DNA from: Clostridia bacterium | GTDB lineage: Bacteria > Bacillota_A > Clostridia > Christensenellales > Aristaeellaceae | Length of the DNA: 15,500 bases | NCBI GenBank assembly: GCA_017430945.1 | Contig: JAFRMB010000059.1 | Span: forward strand, 1 to 15,500 | Direction: 5' to 3' | In this document: positions 1 through 7,475 of the stretch, in pieces | Layout of the letters: every line of letters begins with the position of its first letter | How positions within the stretch are numbered: position 1 is the first letter of the stretch | Made by a program: the position numbers and the translations under genes | Notes under the pieces: model-generated | Told to the model about the DNA's origin: nothing | Seen by the model: the letters and a program-made list of their open reading frames with translations, nothing else | Databases searched by the model: none

Positions 1-921
1 GCCCCCATAGGCTTTTTGCTCTCCGGCGGGCTGGACTCCTCGCTGGTGTGCGCCATCGCGCAGAAGCTGCTGGACAAGCCCATCCGCACCTTCGCCATCG
101 GCATGGACGTGGACGCCATCGACCTGAAGTACGCCCGCATGGTCGCGGACTACATCGGTTCGGACCACACCGAGGTCGTCATCTCGGAAAAGGACGTGCT
201 GGAGGCGCTGCCTGCGGTCGTGGAGCTGCTGGGCACCTGGGACATCACCACCATCCGCGCGAGCATCGGCATGTACCTGGTGTGCAAATACATCCACGAA
301 CACACGGACATCCGGGTCATCCTGACCGGCGAGATCTCGGACGAGCTGTTCGGCTACAAGTACACCGACTTCGCCCCCAGCGCAGCAGCGTTCCAGGAGG
401 AGGCCGAGAAGCGCATCCGCGAGCTGCACATGTACGACGTGCTGCGGGCGGACCGCTGCATCAGCGTGAACAGCCTGGAGGCGCGCGTGCCCTTCGGCGA
501 TCTGAAGTTCGTGCGCTACGCCATGTCGATCGATCCGGAGCTGAAGATGAACCGCCACGGCATGGGCAAGTATCTGATCCGCAAAGCCTTCGCCGACGAC
601 CACATCCTGCCCGAGGCGATCCTCTGGCGGCAGAAGGCGGCCTTTTCCGACGCGGTGGGCCACTCGATGGTCTCCGACCTCAAGGCGCTGGCGGAGCGCA
701 CCTACACCGAGCAGGAATTTTCGGACAGGGCGGCGAAATACGAATGGTGCCCCCCGTTCACGAAGGAGAGCCTGCTGTACCGGGAGCTGTTCGAGCGGTA
801 CTACCCCGGCCAGGCGAAAATGATCGCGGACTTCTGGATGCCCAACCGGACCTGGCCCGGCTGCGACGTGGACGATCCGTCAGCGCGGGTGCTCTCAAAC
901 TACGGCGACAGCGGAAAGTAA
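1..921 (+). CDS. asnB: Asparagine synthetase B, C-terminal synthetase domain (5' end cut by the window)
   Basis: Makes asparagine from aspartate, ATP and glutamine nitrogen in the cytoplasm. The frame is open from base 1, so the N-terminal glutaminase domain lies outside the window. The visible 306 residues are the ATP-pyrophosphatase domain. The PP-loop SGGLDSS is at visible residues 8-14, followed by the family motif [10 protein letters not shown] near residue 110, SLEARVPF near 160, and the C-terminal pattern W-x-P-N-x-x-W-P that ends many bacterial AsnB proteins. An apparent TTG start at 16 is not a real start because the PP-loop begins immediately after it. The gene ends with TAA at 919-921 and is followed after 13 bp by guaA with its own ribosome-binding site, so the two are probably co-transcribed. 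Assignment is firm; substrate preference within the family is by homology. Confidence 0.95.
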   Translation, partial: APIGFLLSGGLDSSLVCAIAQKLLDKPIRTFAIGMDVDAIDLKYARMVADYIGSDHTEVVISEKDVLEALPAVVELLGTWDITTIRASIGMYLVCKYIHEHTDIRVILTGEISDELFGYKYTDFAPSAAAFQEEAEKRIRELHMYDVLRADRCISVNSLEARVPFGDLKFVRYAMSIDPELKMNRHGMGKYLIRKAFADDHILPEAILWRQKAAFSDAVGHSMVSDLKALAERTYTEQEFSDRAAKYEWCPPFTKESLLYRELFERYYPGQAKMIADFWMPNRTWPGCDVDDPSARVLSNYGDSGK

Positions 922-934
922 AAGGAGAAGGCGT

Positions 935-2479
935 ATGACCGATCGACAGAAGATCATCATCCTCGATTTCGGCGGGCAGTACACCCAGCTGATCGCGCGG
1001 CGCGTGCGCGAGTGCCGCATCTATTCGGAGGTCGTGCCGTGGCACACCCCCGCAGAGGCGGTCCGTGCCCGCGGACCGGCCGGGATCATCCTCTCCGGCG
1101 GTCCGGCCAGCGTGACCGATCCGGGCGCGCCGCGCTGCGACCCCGCCGTCTACGACATCGGCGTGCCGGTGCTGGGCATCTGCTACGGCATGCAGCTGAC
1201 CGCCGCACTGCTGGGCGGCAGCGTGGAACGGGCGGCGGAGCGCGAATACGGACGCGTGACGGTCCGCATGAAGGAACGCGCCGGGCTCCTGCAGGGCCTG
1301 TCGCCCGAGTCCTCGTGCTGGATGAGCCACACCTGGCAGGTCAGCCGGTGCCCGCCGGGGTTTTCCCCCGTCGCCGAAACGGACAACTGCCCTATCGCGG
1401 CCATGGCGAACGACGCGCGGCGCATCTACGGCGTGCAGTTCCACCCCGAGGTGACCCACACCGACGAAGGGCGCAGGATCATCCGTAATTTCGCGCTCGA
1501 CATCTGCGGCTGCGCGGGCGACTGGACGATGGACGCCTATGCCGAAACGGCGGTGAAGCAGATCCGGCAGATCGTCGGCGACACCGGAACGGTGCTGCTG
1601 GCGCTGTCCGGCGGCGTGGATTCCTCCGTTGCGGCCGCGCTGATCCATCGGGCTATCGGGGATCGGCTGACCTGCGTGTTCGTCGACCACGGCCTGCTCA
1701 GAAAGGGCGAGAGCGAACAGGTGTGCCGGGTGTTCAGCGAGCTGTTCCCCGTGCGCTTCGTGCGCGCGGACGCCGCCGAACGGTTCTTCGCCGATCTCGC
1801 CGGCGTCACAGAGCCCGAGCAGAAGCGCAGAATCATCGGGCGCGACTTCATCGAGGTGTTCAAGGACGCCGCGAAGGACCTGGGCAGGCTGGACTACTTC
1901 GCCCAGGGCACCATCTACCCGGACGTGATCGAGAGCGGCCAGGGCACCAGCGCCGCGGTGATCAAGAGCCACCACAACGTGGGAGGCCTCCCGAAGGAGC
2001 TGGGCTTCACCGAGCTGATCGAGCCGCTGCGCATGCTGTTCAAGGACGAGGTGCGCGCGCTCGGCGAGGCGCTGGGCCTGCCGCACGACCTGGTCTGGCG
2101 CCAGCCGTTCCCCGGCCCCGGCATCGCCATCCGCATCATCGGCGAGGTGACGCCCCAGAAGGCGCAGATCGTCCGGGAGAGCGACGCCATCTTCCGCGAG
2201 GAGATCGCCCGCGCCGGCCTTGCCGGGCAGGTCGACCAGTACTTCACGGTGCTGACCGGCGTGCACTCCGTGGGCGTGATGGGCGACGAGCGCACCTACG
2301 ACTACACCATCGCCTTGCGCGCCGTCACCACCGACGACTTCATGACGGCGGACTGGGCGCGCCTGCCCTACGACCTCATCGCCCGCGTTTCCGCGCGCAT
2401 CGTCAACGAGGTGCCCCACGCCAGCCGCGTGGTGCTGGATGTGACCTCCAAGCCGCCCGCCAGCATCGAGTGGGAATAA
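935..2479 (+). CDS. guaA: GMP synthase (glutamine-hydrolysing)
   Basis: Converts XMP to GMP with glutamine and ATP, the last step of guanine nucleotide synthesis. The ATG at 935 follows AAAGGAGAAG at 921-930. The 514-aa length is normal for the family. Visible in order are a class I glutamine amidotransferase domain with nucleophile Cys83 in GICYGMQL and the His170/Glu172 pair in FHPEV, an ATP-pyrophosphatase PP-loop SGGVDSS at 225-231, and the C-terminal GMP synthase dimerisation domain ending in the conserved SIEWE. In the amidotransferase, the segment usually read as MSHGD or MSHTD is MSHTW at about 130-134, a mild oddity. The last 12 coding bases and the stop codon form the left copy of a 15-bp repeat, so this gene is the attachment site of the downstream island and stays intact after integration. 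Confidence 0.97.
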   Translation: MTDRQKIIILDFGGQYTQLIARRVRECRIYSEVVPWHTPAEAVRARGPAGIILSGGPASVTDPGAPRCDPAVYDIGVPVLGICYGMQLTAALLGGSVERAAEREYGRVTVRMKERAGLLQGLSPESSCWMSHTWQVSRCPPGFSPVAETDNCPIAAMANDARRIYGVQFHPEVTHTDEGRRIIRNFALDICGCAGDWTMDAYAETAVKQIRQIVGDTGTVLLALSGGVDSSVAAALIHRAIGDRLTCVFVDHGLLRKGESEQVCRVFSELFPVRFVRADAAERFFADLAGVTEPEQKRRIIGRDFIEVFKDAAKDLGRLDYFAQGTIYPDVIESGQGTSAAVIKSHHNVGGLPKELGFTELIEPLRMLFKDEVRALGEALGLPHDLVWRQPFPGPGIAIRIIGEVTPQKAQIVRESDAIFREEIARAGLAGQVDQYFTVLTGVHSVGVMGDERTYDYTIALRAVTTDDFMTADWARLPYDLIARVSARIVNEVPHASRVVLDVTSKPPASIEWE

Positions 2480-2482
2480 GGT
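2468..2482 (+). repeat. attL-like core repeat, left copy in guaA 3' end
   Basis: GAGTGGGAATAAGGT covers the last codons of guaA (Glu-Trp-Glu-stop) and three further bases. The same 15 bases recur at 6825-6839, and the first nine recur at 8090-8098. A core that carries the stop codon lets an integrating element rebuild guaA exactly, as is typical for elements using a 3' gene end. Confidence 0.75.
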
Positions 2483-2492
2483 CCGAAATCCT

Positions 2493-2518
2493 GGAACCCG
2501 CATGAAATAAGGGTTTCC
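2493..2518. repeat. Imperfect inverted repeat just inside the left end of element 1
   Basis: GGAACCC at 2493-2499 faces GGGTTTCC at 2511-2518, with one bulged base and a loop of about 11. It has no T-tract, so it is not a terminator. Its position 11 bp inside the att repeat would suit a recombination accessory site, but that is inference only. Confidence 0.3.
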
Positions 2519-2537
2519 GGGCGGTCAGATCCCTGCG

Positions 2538-2557
2538 TGGCAACAATTTGGCAACAA
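2538..2557 (+). repeat. Two direct copies of TGGCAACAA, possible integrase arm sites
   Basis: TGGCAACAA occurs at 2538-2546 and again at 2549-2557, an 11-bp period of about one helical turn. It lies 56 bp inside the left att repeat. Arm-type binding sites of tyrosine recombinases often take this form near element ends. No integrase gene is left to test the match against. Confidence 0.35.
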
Positions 2558-2578
2558 GAATCCATCATTCCGAAAATG

Positions 2579-2618
2579 AGGGCTAACTGATTTTGTGAAA
2601 GTCAGTTAGCCCTGTTTT
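2579..2618. terminator. Bidirectional rho-independent terminator
   Basis: A perfect 12-bp stem, AGGGCTAACTGA at 2579-2590 and its complement at 2602-2613, encloses an 11-base loop. GTTTT follows on the plus strand and CATTTTC on the minus strand. It can end transcription from guaA and from the minus-strand regulator remnant at 2647-2985. It lies inside element 1, so it came with the element rather than being the ancestral guaA terminator. Confidence 0.8.
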
Positions 2619-2646
2619 GATGCAGATTTTCGGAAAGATGGAGGTG

Positions 2647-2985
2647 TCATTCGTGATCATCGTCGGCATGTTCCTGAAGCCCGGCAGCCAGGTCGTCCAT
2701 CAGTCTCTGGGACGAAACTTTCACCCACCGCCGGGTGATCTCGCCCTTCTGCAGTGCGTTGGCCACCGCCTGCCATTCGTACAGCATCCGGTGGATCTCT
2801 GCGGCCAGCGGATTCTCCCGGAGGTTCACCCGGAGGCATACATCGCCGTCAGCTTCCTCGACATGGAAGCCGTAGCGGTCCTCCAGCGTGAAAAAGGTGT
2901 GCATGAGACCGATGTAGGAATCGATATCCGGGACCGAGATGGCATGGGGAGAAACGCCGAAAACCTGCGCCATCTGAGCCGTCAA
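2647..2985 (-). pseudogene. C-terminal remnant of an XRE-type transcriptional regulator
   Basis: About 112 codons on the minus strand encode the tail of the small XRE-type regulators common in clostridial conjugative and mobilisable elements. The recognisable parts are a VSPHAISVPDIDSYIGLMHT-type stretch, then FFTLEDRYG, CLRVN and a C-terminal WVKVSSQ segment. The helix-turn-helix region expected before it is missing. The apparent TTG start at 2985 sits at the point where the sequence switches to a relaxase gene on the other strand, so it is a truncation artefact rather than a real start. The final WVKVSSQ block directly follows EITRR, where relatives usually have a short extra stretch, hinting at a second small deletion. 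Family recognition is from memory of related proteins and is moderately sure. Confidence 0.6.
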
Positions 2986-2993
2986 ATCAGCCT

Positions 2994-3956
2994 TTGGACG
3001 GCAAGGGCGGCTATGTCTTCAACGCTGTGCACACTACCGACTGGCACACGCCGGAGACGCTGGAGGCATGGCGGGAAGCCTGGTGCCTGATGGTGAACGA
3101 AGCCTTTGAGCGAAAAGGGCTGGAAGTGCGGATCGATCACCGCTCCTATGCCGAGCAGGGCTCAGAGCGGATTCCCACCGTCCACGAAGGCCCCATGGTA
3201 CAGGCCATGGAAGAGCAGGGCATCCGCACCGATAAGGGCGGACTGAACCGATGGATCCGACAGACCAACCGGATGATCGCCGTCCTGAAAGCCAACATCA
3301 CGAAACTGCTCAACTGGATCAGAGCCGCGAAAGAAAAGCTGACGGAAAAGCCACCGCAAACCCTGCGGCAGATGCTGGCTGACTATTATCAGGAACGCAG
3401 CGCCGGAGCCTGGAGCAAAAAAGCGAAGGTTGGCAACGCGAAACAGTTTGCCGATGCGCTGCTGTACCTCTCCGAGCACGACATCGAAACGCTGGACGAC
3501 CTGGAAGCCCGGCTGAATCGCATCGCCAGCCAGGCCGGCAGCCTGAAGGATCAGATGAGTGCCAGCGCTCAGCGGGTCAGCAACCTAGACGAGATGATCC
3601 GGCTGGGAGAAACCTTCCTTCGGACTAAGCCCATCGTGGAAGAGCTGAACGGCATTCACTGGAAAGGACGTCGTGAGAAGTTCCAGACTGCCCATGAGGC
3701 GGATCTGCGGGCTTTCCAGACAGCACGACGGGTGCTGAAGGAGCGGTATGGGATCACCGGCGCGAAGGGAATCGCTATTCAGGAGTGGAAGAAAGAGAAG
3801 GCCCAGTTCACGAGAGAACGCGAGGGTCTGTATGGACAGTACAAGCCTCTGGATGAGGAGATGAGCAGGCTGATGGCTGTGAGGCACTGCGCGGAGATTG
3901 TGTCCAGACAGAATGAGAAGGAAAAATGCAAGGACGAGCGCGAAACAATGTTGTGA
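2994..3956 (+). pseudogene. C-terminal remnant of a MobA/MobL-family relaxase
   Basis: The 320-codon open frame reads as the second half of a clostridial MobA/MobL relaxase, the enzyme that nicks the transfer origin of mobilisable elements. Recognisable segments are GGYVFNAVHTTDWHTPETLEAW near the start, RIDHRSY, IPTVHEGP and GIRTDKGGLNRWI, followed by a long charged, helical, coiled-coil-like tail. The N-terminal catalytic part with the active-site Tyr and the metal-binding HUH histidines is absent. The apparent TTG start at 2994 has no ribosome-binding site and lies at the deletion junction with the regulator remnant. The frame stays open to a normal TGA at 3954, so the loss of the N-terminus is probably recent. 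It is not expected to act as a relaxase. Confidence 0.78.
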
Positions 3957-4037
3957 TTGACGCGTCGCCACGGGCCGATCCAGTAGTTGCATCAAGAGAG
4001 TCTGGTAGAGAAAATATCGAATAACGATAATAAATTA

Positions 4038-4066
4038 TTGACAATCATGCTTGTTGGCCGTATAAT
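4038..4066 (+). promoter_or_regulatory. Perfect consensus sigma-70/sigma-A promoter
   Basis: TTGACA at 4038-4043, a 17-bp spacer and TATAAT at 4061-4066: both hexamers match the consensus exactly. It reads into the membrane protein at 4097. TTGGC at 4054-4058 and GCCAA at 4077-4081 form an inverted repeat around the -10 box, a possible operator for the HTH protein encoded next in the operon (inference). Confidence 0.88.
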
Positions 4067-4096
4067 GTCCCTGTAAGCCAATAGGAGGTGCCTTCC

Positions 4097-4576
4097 ATGA
4101 GTCAAGCCAATCTCTCCCGCAGCCTGAAGATCATCCTCGCAGGCATCGGTGTCTGCGGGCTCATCGTATTCTTTGCGATTCTCCCCACCATTGGGGACTC
4201 CCTGCATGCCAGTTATCCGGAATTTGCCGGGTGGCACTGGCCATGGATGATTTTCCTTTGGTGCACTTCGATTCCTTGCTTCCTGGTGCTGGCGCTGGGG
4301 TGGAAGATCGCCGTCAATATCGGCGCGGATCGCTCCTTCTCATCAGAGAACGCCCAGTTGCTGCGGCGGATCGCATGGCTGGCTGCCGGAGACACCGTTT
4401 TCTTCTTCGCCGGGAATGTCTTACTGTTCTTCCTGAACATGAACCACCCCGGGATCCTGCTGATCTCCCTGCTGATCTGCTTTGCCGGCGTGGCGGTGAC
4501 GGTGGCTGCGATCTGCCTTTCCCACCTTGTGCAGAAGGCAGCGGATCTGCAGGAGCAGAGCGACCTGACCATCTGA
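4097..4576 (+). CDS. DUF2975-type integral membrane protein
   Basis: A 159-aa membrane protein with four hydrophobic helices, roughly residues 10-30, 50-70, 92-114 and 120-145, and short charged links. This fits the DUF2975 family, whose function is unknown. The ATG at 4097 is chosen over an in-frame GTG at 4088 because AGGAGG at 4083-4088 is then spaced 8 bp from the start; the GTG overlaps that site. The stop is followed after 13 bp by a small XRE-type regulator. A DUF2975 gene next to a YozG-like HTH gene is a recurrent pair in Firmicutes, as in Bacillus yoaS/yozG. The pair is cargo of the decayed element and is driven by the consensus promoter at 4038. Family call is by topology and context. 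Confidence 0.72.
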   Translation: MSQANLSRSLKIILAGIGVCGLIVFFAILPTIGDSLHASYPEFAGWHWPWMIFLWCTSIPCFLVLALGWKIAVNIGADRSFSSENAQLLRRIAWLAAGDTVFFFAGNVLLFFLNMNHPGILLISLLICFAGVAVTVAAICLSHLVQKAADLQEQSDLTI

Positions 4577-4589
4577 CAGGGGTGAGAAT

Positions 4590-4817
4590 ATGGAAAAAGA
4601 AGAAAAGGGCGAGATCATCTTCAACATTGACGTAATGCTGGCAAAACGAAAAATGAGCCTGACAGAACTCTCCCGTCGAGTGGGCATTACCATGGCCAAC
4701 ATGTCTATCCTTAAGACTGGGAAGGCCAAAGCTATCCGTATCTCCACCCTGACGGCGCTGTGTGAGGCACTGGACTGCCAGCCGGGGGATCTGCTGGAGT
4801 ACAGGAGACAGGGGTGA
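4590..4817 (+). CDS. Small XRE/Cro-CI HTH regulator (YozG-like)
   Basis: A 75-aa DNA-binding protein consisting almost only of a helix-turn-helix. Recognisable features are a short acidic N-terminus, the helix MLAKRKMSLTELSRRVGI, the recognition-helix region MANMSILKTGKAKAI, and the ending LTALCEALDCQPGDLLEY typical of YozG-like proteins. The ATG at 4590 follows CAGGGGTGAG. It lies 13 bp behind the DUF2975 gene in one operon, which suggests that it controls that operon. The inverted repeat around the -10 box at 4061 is a plausible target, but this is not shown by the sequence alone. Confidence 0.85.
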   Translation: MEKEEKGEIIFNIDVMLAKRKMSLTELSRRVGITMANMSILKTGKAKAIRISTLTALCEALDCQPGDLLEYRRQG

Positions 4818-4944
4818 ATCATGGCTATGCGCACAGATATGAGAAGACATAACCAACCGAATTCCATCATTGGCGCCCATCGTCCGCTGGAATTGTGTAG
4901 CAATACCATATGCACAGTAATATCTGAACAGGGGGAAATAACCA

Positions 4945-5295
4945 ATGGAACGTAAGCGGTTGTTGCTTGTTGTCCTTCTGCTCCTCTGCTGCCTTGTCGT
5001 CAGCGGATGCTTCGGCCAGCGCGGTAGGCCCAGAGAGCTCCTGATCCGATCCATCCCCTCACCGGACGGAGAACACACAATGAATGTCTATCGGAACGAC
5101 GGCGGCGCAACCGTGGACTGGTCCACAACCATTTCTATAGTGGAAACTGCCACTGGACACGAGTGGAATGTTTACTTTCATTATCATGAATATGAGCCAG
5201 ATTCCATTACCTGGTTGGACAATGAACATGTGCAGATCAATGACATCACGTTGAATATCCGCACAGAGTACTATGAGTCTTTTGATCGTCATTAG
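4945..5295 (+). CDS. Small predicted lipoprotein, DUF5412-like
   Basis: A 116-aa exported protein. Residues 1-22 form a lipoprotein signal: MERKRLLL, a Leu/Val-rich core, then the lipobox VVSGC with the lipidated Cys at residue 22. The mature part holds the pattern SPDGEHTMNVYRNDGGAT, then a beta-rich stretch with YFHYHEYE and ITWLDNEHVQIND. This resembles DUF5412-type proteins of Firmicutes, which have no known function. The ATG at 4945 follows AGGGGGA. It is separated from the HTH gene by 127 bp that contain a hairpin-forming repeat (AATTCCA at 4860, TGGAATT at 4888) without a T-tract, so it may be read from upstream or from a weak promoter of its own. Family match is from memory and is moderate. 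Confidence 0.72.
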   Translation: MERKRLLLVVLLLLCCLVVSGCFGQRGRPRELLIRSIPSPDGEHTMNVYRNDGGATVDWSTTISIVETATGHEWNVYFHYHEYEPDSITWLDNEHVQINDITLNIRTEYYESFDRH

Positions 5296-5362
5296 TTTCC
5301 CGGAGATGGGTAATCATGAGACATAATCTGTTGATTGGTTCAAGAAAGGCAGGAGAAGACTA

Positions 5363-6598
5363 ATGCTGAAGAAACAATGGACGATACTGCTGACTGTGAT
5401 CCTTTTCGCCTGGGTTGTTATGCCTGTAAGCCGTGCCGAAGAACAGGAAGTGTTCCTCGGTTCGTTCTCAACGGATAAAACCTACAGCGGTGATCTGTTG
5501 TTTTATGCCCTTCAGACGGTAGAACAGACCGAATCGGACCGGGGGATCGTGGTCACTGTGTATGAAACGGCTTCCGATGCCCCAGTCTTTTCGTTCACGC
5601 CGGACAGGGCGTCTGATCACTGGGGGATTTGCTGGGAGCGGGACAGTTATGACATCTGGGTACAGTCCGGGGATACCGGCACATCCTGCTGGGAATACCA
5701 CGACCGGGAATGGAAGCGTAGCAGCGGACGCGTGTGTCCGGAGTACATCGTTTCGCGTTGGGACAGCGGATACAGGGATCATCCCGAAACCTGGGCTTCT
5801 ATGTACCGCACGCTGACAGACCCCCCTGCGGCTTTTCCCGCCGCTGAGATGGTGCGGGCTGCGGTCCGGGAGGATTTCTGCTGTGTGATAAGAGAAGGAG
5901 GAACAGAACTGCTGACCGTCCGCGGCGTCTTTGCGCGTGCGATCTTCATCGAATTCTTCGGAACAGAGCTGACGATTGAAGAAGACCAGACGGCGGGTAC
6001 GAACAGCTTTACGACTGCTGACTCGGTGAGCTTCGAATTCTTCGCTGGCTCTCCGGAGAATGGCGAGACCTTCCCGGTGGGATGCTATCGATTCGACGGG
6101 CAGGACAAGATTGCCTTCTCTTCTTCACCGGGAGAGGATCCGGTGATTGTCTGCAAGGCAGCAGACAGCGGCTTTGGTGATCGGCTGGTATATGTGATGT
6201 CTGCGGTCATGATGGCCGGAGGCAATTCCGATGCCCTCAGTAAGGATCAGATTTTCTCCCTTGTACAGGACCATCACGATTTTCTTCTCCAGTGTATCAC
6301 TGACAATGATCCCGACCGGGCAAAAGAAGTGACGGGCATTCAGGACGTCCATGTGGAGAAGGATGCCTATGTGGAATTCTACTGCGGCGGGTCCGGCTTG
6401 GTCCCATCCTCCAGTTATTATGGATTCTACTACAGCCCGGACAATATCCCGCTTGCAGTCGATGTTACACGAACGGAAAACCTGAGACCGGAAGGCAACG
6501 GATTTGGTTGGGAAGAACCGGTCGGATCGGGCGGAGACGACTGGTATTATACCGAACGGATCATGGACAACTGGTATTATTACGAATCGCATTACTGA
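5363..6598 (+). CDS. Secreted protein of unknown function, 411 aa
   Basis: Not recognised as any named family. Residues 1-25 form a signal peptide (MLKKQWTILL, hydrophobic core, cleavage likely after SRA), and no lipobox or membrane anchor is visible. The mature protein is acidic and rich in Asp, Glu, Gly, Tyr and Trp, with repeated aromatic-Asp clusters such as YDIWVQSGDTG and a C-terminus dominated by tyrosine and tryptophan (DDWYYTE, DNWYYYES). It has few cysteines and looks like a mostly beta extracellular domain. The ATG at 5363 has AGGAG at 5351-5355. It lies 67 bp behind the lipoprotein gene on the same strand, so the two could be one unit of surface cargo. No clear terminator follows within the element. 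Confidence 0.75.
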   Translation: MLKKQWTILLTVILFAWVVMPVSRAEEQEVFLGSFSTDKTYSGDLLFYALQTVEQTESDRGIVVTVYETASDAPVFSFTPDRASDHWGICWERDSYDIWVQSGDTGTSCWEYHDREWKRSSGRVCPEYIVSRWDSGYRDHPETWASMYRTLTDPPAAFPAAEMVRAAVREDFCCVIREGGTELLTVRGVFARAIFIEFFGTELTIEEDQTAGTNSFTTADSVSFEFFAGSPENGETFPVGCYRFDGQDKIAFSSSPGEDPVIVCKAADSGFGDRLVYVMSAVMMAGGNSDALSKDQIFSLVQDHHDFLLQCITDNDPDRAKEVTGIQDVHVEKDAYVEFYCGGSGLVPSSSYYGFYYSPDNIPLAVDVTRTENLRPEGNGFGWEEPVGSGGDDWYYTERIMDNWYYYESHY

Positions 6599-6824
6599 TC
6601 ATTCAGAAGGTGATCGTGCCTCTTGCCACTCCTCGGTTTTTGCAGTATAGTATCCCTGCTGAATAACGAGATCCGCCACAGCAGCCAGCGCCCCTGTTGT
6701 CACCCTGATAACAAAATGATAACCGGAGACTGTAAAGACAGTGGAACAGGAAGACCACAGAGATTCAGAGCAGTCACTTGGACGACAGCACGCAGAAATT
6801 ATATAGAATGCGTTAAGTCTTGAA

Positions 6825-6839
6825 GAGTGGGAATAAGGT
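6825..6839 (+). repeat. att core repeat, second copy (element 1/element 2 junction)
   Basis: GAGTGGGAATAAGGT is identical to the guaA 3' end at 2468-2482. It lies outside any gene, about 225 bp after the secreted-protein gene. Bases just before it, TCTTG at 6818-6822, recur at the same distance before the third copy at 8090, so right-hand element ends share more than the core. Confidence 0.75.
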
Positions 6840-6869
6840 ATGATCCATGAAAACCCCTGCAAAGACGCA

Positions 6870-6893
6870 GCGCTCATAAAACAATATGAGCGC
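6870..6893. repeat. Perfect 9-bp inverted repeat, possible weak terminator
   Basis: GCGCTCATA at 6870-6878 and TATGAGCGC at 6885-6893 enclose a 6-base loop. Following sequence is CGCGCCTTT on the plus strand and TGCGTCTTTG on the minus strand, a poor T-tract either way. It could be a weak terminator or a structured element-end site. Confidence 0.4.
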
Positions 6894-7131
6894 CGCGCCT
6901 TTGGCATCTGTCAGGCAGGATCGGTCGTCACTCATATAGGTCCTGCGTCCGTCTGTTTGCGTTGAAACTAAAATTGGATGTCCTGAGCGATGCAGTACGA
7001 CGGGTAAAGCGCCGGAATGATCTTCTTGTGCATATATGGTGTATTGAACAAAAGAGAGCGGGCCATCGTCAGCCTGCGCACTGCGATCGGTCGGATCATT
7101 TGATATGAAGATGCCGAAAAAGCTTGCGGAC

Positions 7132-7160
7132 TTGCATAGATCTTTGTTTTGTGGTAGGCT
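7132..7160 (+). promoter_or_regulatory. Probable promoter of the three-gene module
   Basis: TTGCAT at 7132-7137, a 17-bp spacer and TAGGCT at 7155-7160, with TGG directly before the -10 box (extended -10 form). The start codon of the first gene is 49 bp downstream of the -10 box. Confidence 0.5.
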
Positions 7161-7208
7161 ATGGTTGAAGAGGATAGAATATGACAGCGGTTCAAAGGGG
7201 GCGAAAGA

Positions 7209-7475
7209 ATGGATGCGATCCTGAACAGTCGGGATGGCTTTACGGTATTCCGATTCGGCGATCACGTCATTCGATTCAAGGCTCCTTATTCTCTTGAGAG
7301 ATATACCAGAGTCAAGGAGTGGAACAACGGCTATCTGGTCGTGGATGCAAAGTATCGCCACAACGACAAGGATGAAGAAGAGTATATAGACCTGATACCG
7401 ATCTTGAAGGATCTGTACTTTGAACCTTCTGCGTTTCTCGCACCGATAAAGGGAGTGAAGATAGACTATGACTAA
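7209..7475 (+). CDS. Hypothetical protein, first gene of overlapping three-gene module
   Basis: An 88-aa soluble acidic protein with no signal peptide or membrane segment. Its sequence style (MDAILNSRDGFTVFRFGD, SLERYTRVKEWNNGYLVV, EEEYIDLIPILKDLY) matches uncharacterised clostridial proteins found in accessory regions; I cannot give a function. The ATG at 7209 follows AAAGGGGGCGAAAG. Its stop overlaps the start of the next gene by 8 bp, indicating translational coupling. The weak promoter at 7132 appears to serve all three genes. Overlapping small soluble genes on an accessory element are often toxin-antitoxin or immunity modules, but no known toxin motif is visible. Confidence 0.75.
   Translation: MDAILNSRDGFTVFRFGDHVIRFKAPYSLERYTRVKEWNNGYLVVDAKYRHNDKDEEEYIDLIPILKDLYFEPSAFLAPIKGVKIDYD

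Larger units (their letters stand above)
2468..6839. mobile_element. Decayed integrated element 1 at the guaA 3' end
   Basis: The element is bounded by perfect 15-bp direct repeats, GAGTGGGAATAAGGT, at 2468-2482 (inside guaA, including its stop) and 6825-6839. It contains the 3' parts of an XRE-type regulator and of a MobA/MobL relaxase, neither with its N-terminus, and four intact cargo genes. No integrase, excisionase, replication or type IV secretion gene remains. The 3' end of guaA is a known target of tyrosine-integrase elements in Firmicutes; that is prior knowledge, while the repeats and remnants are seen directly. Base composition looks lower in GC than guaA or proS. Autonomous movement is unlikely; mobilisation in trans by a guaA-specific integrase is conceivable. 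Confidence 0.72.
6599..7208. other. 610-bp gene-poor junction between the two elements
   Basis: I see no convincing gene here. It holds the second att repeat at 6825-6839, a 9-bp perfect hairpin at 6870-6893, and the promoter of the next module at 7132-7160. A long minus-strand open frame crosses it but overlaps the better-supported plus-strand gene at 7209 and has no ribosome-binding site or family features. Confidence 0.6.

Noticed and set aside
758..2503. Very long minus-strand open frame opposite guaA
   Set aside because: It is the antisense shadow of asnB/guaA in GC-rich sequence. It is rich in Ala, Gly, Arg, His and Val, has no family motif, and the plus-strand genes are unambiguous.
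2617..3090. Plus-strand open frame over the XRE remnant
   Set aside because: The minus strand here has recognisable regulator sequence; the plus frame is its shadow and crosses the deletion junction.
4860..4894. AATTCCA/TGGAATT inverted repeat between the HTH and lipoprotein genes
   Set aside because: The 7-bp stem has a 21-base loop and no T-tract. It could be chance, so it is mentioned only in the lipoprotein entry.
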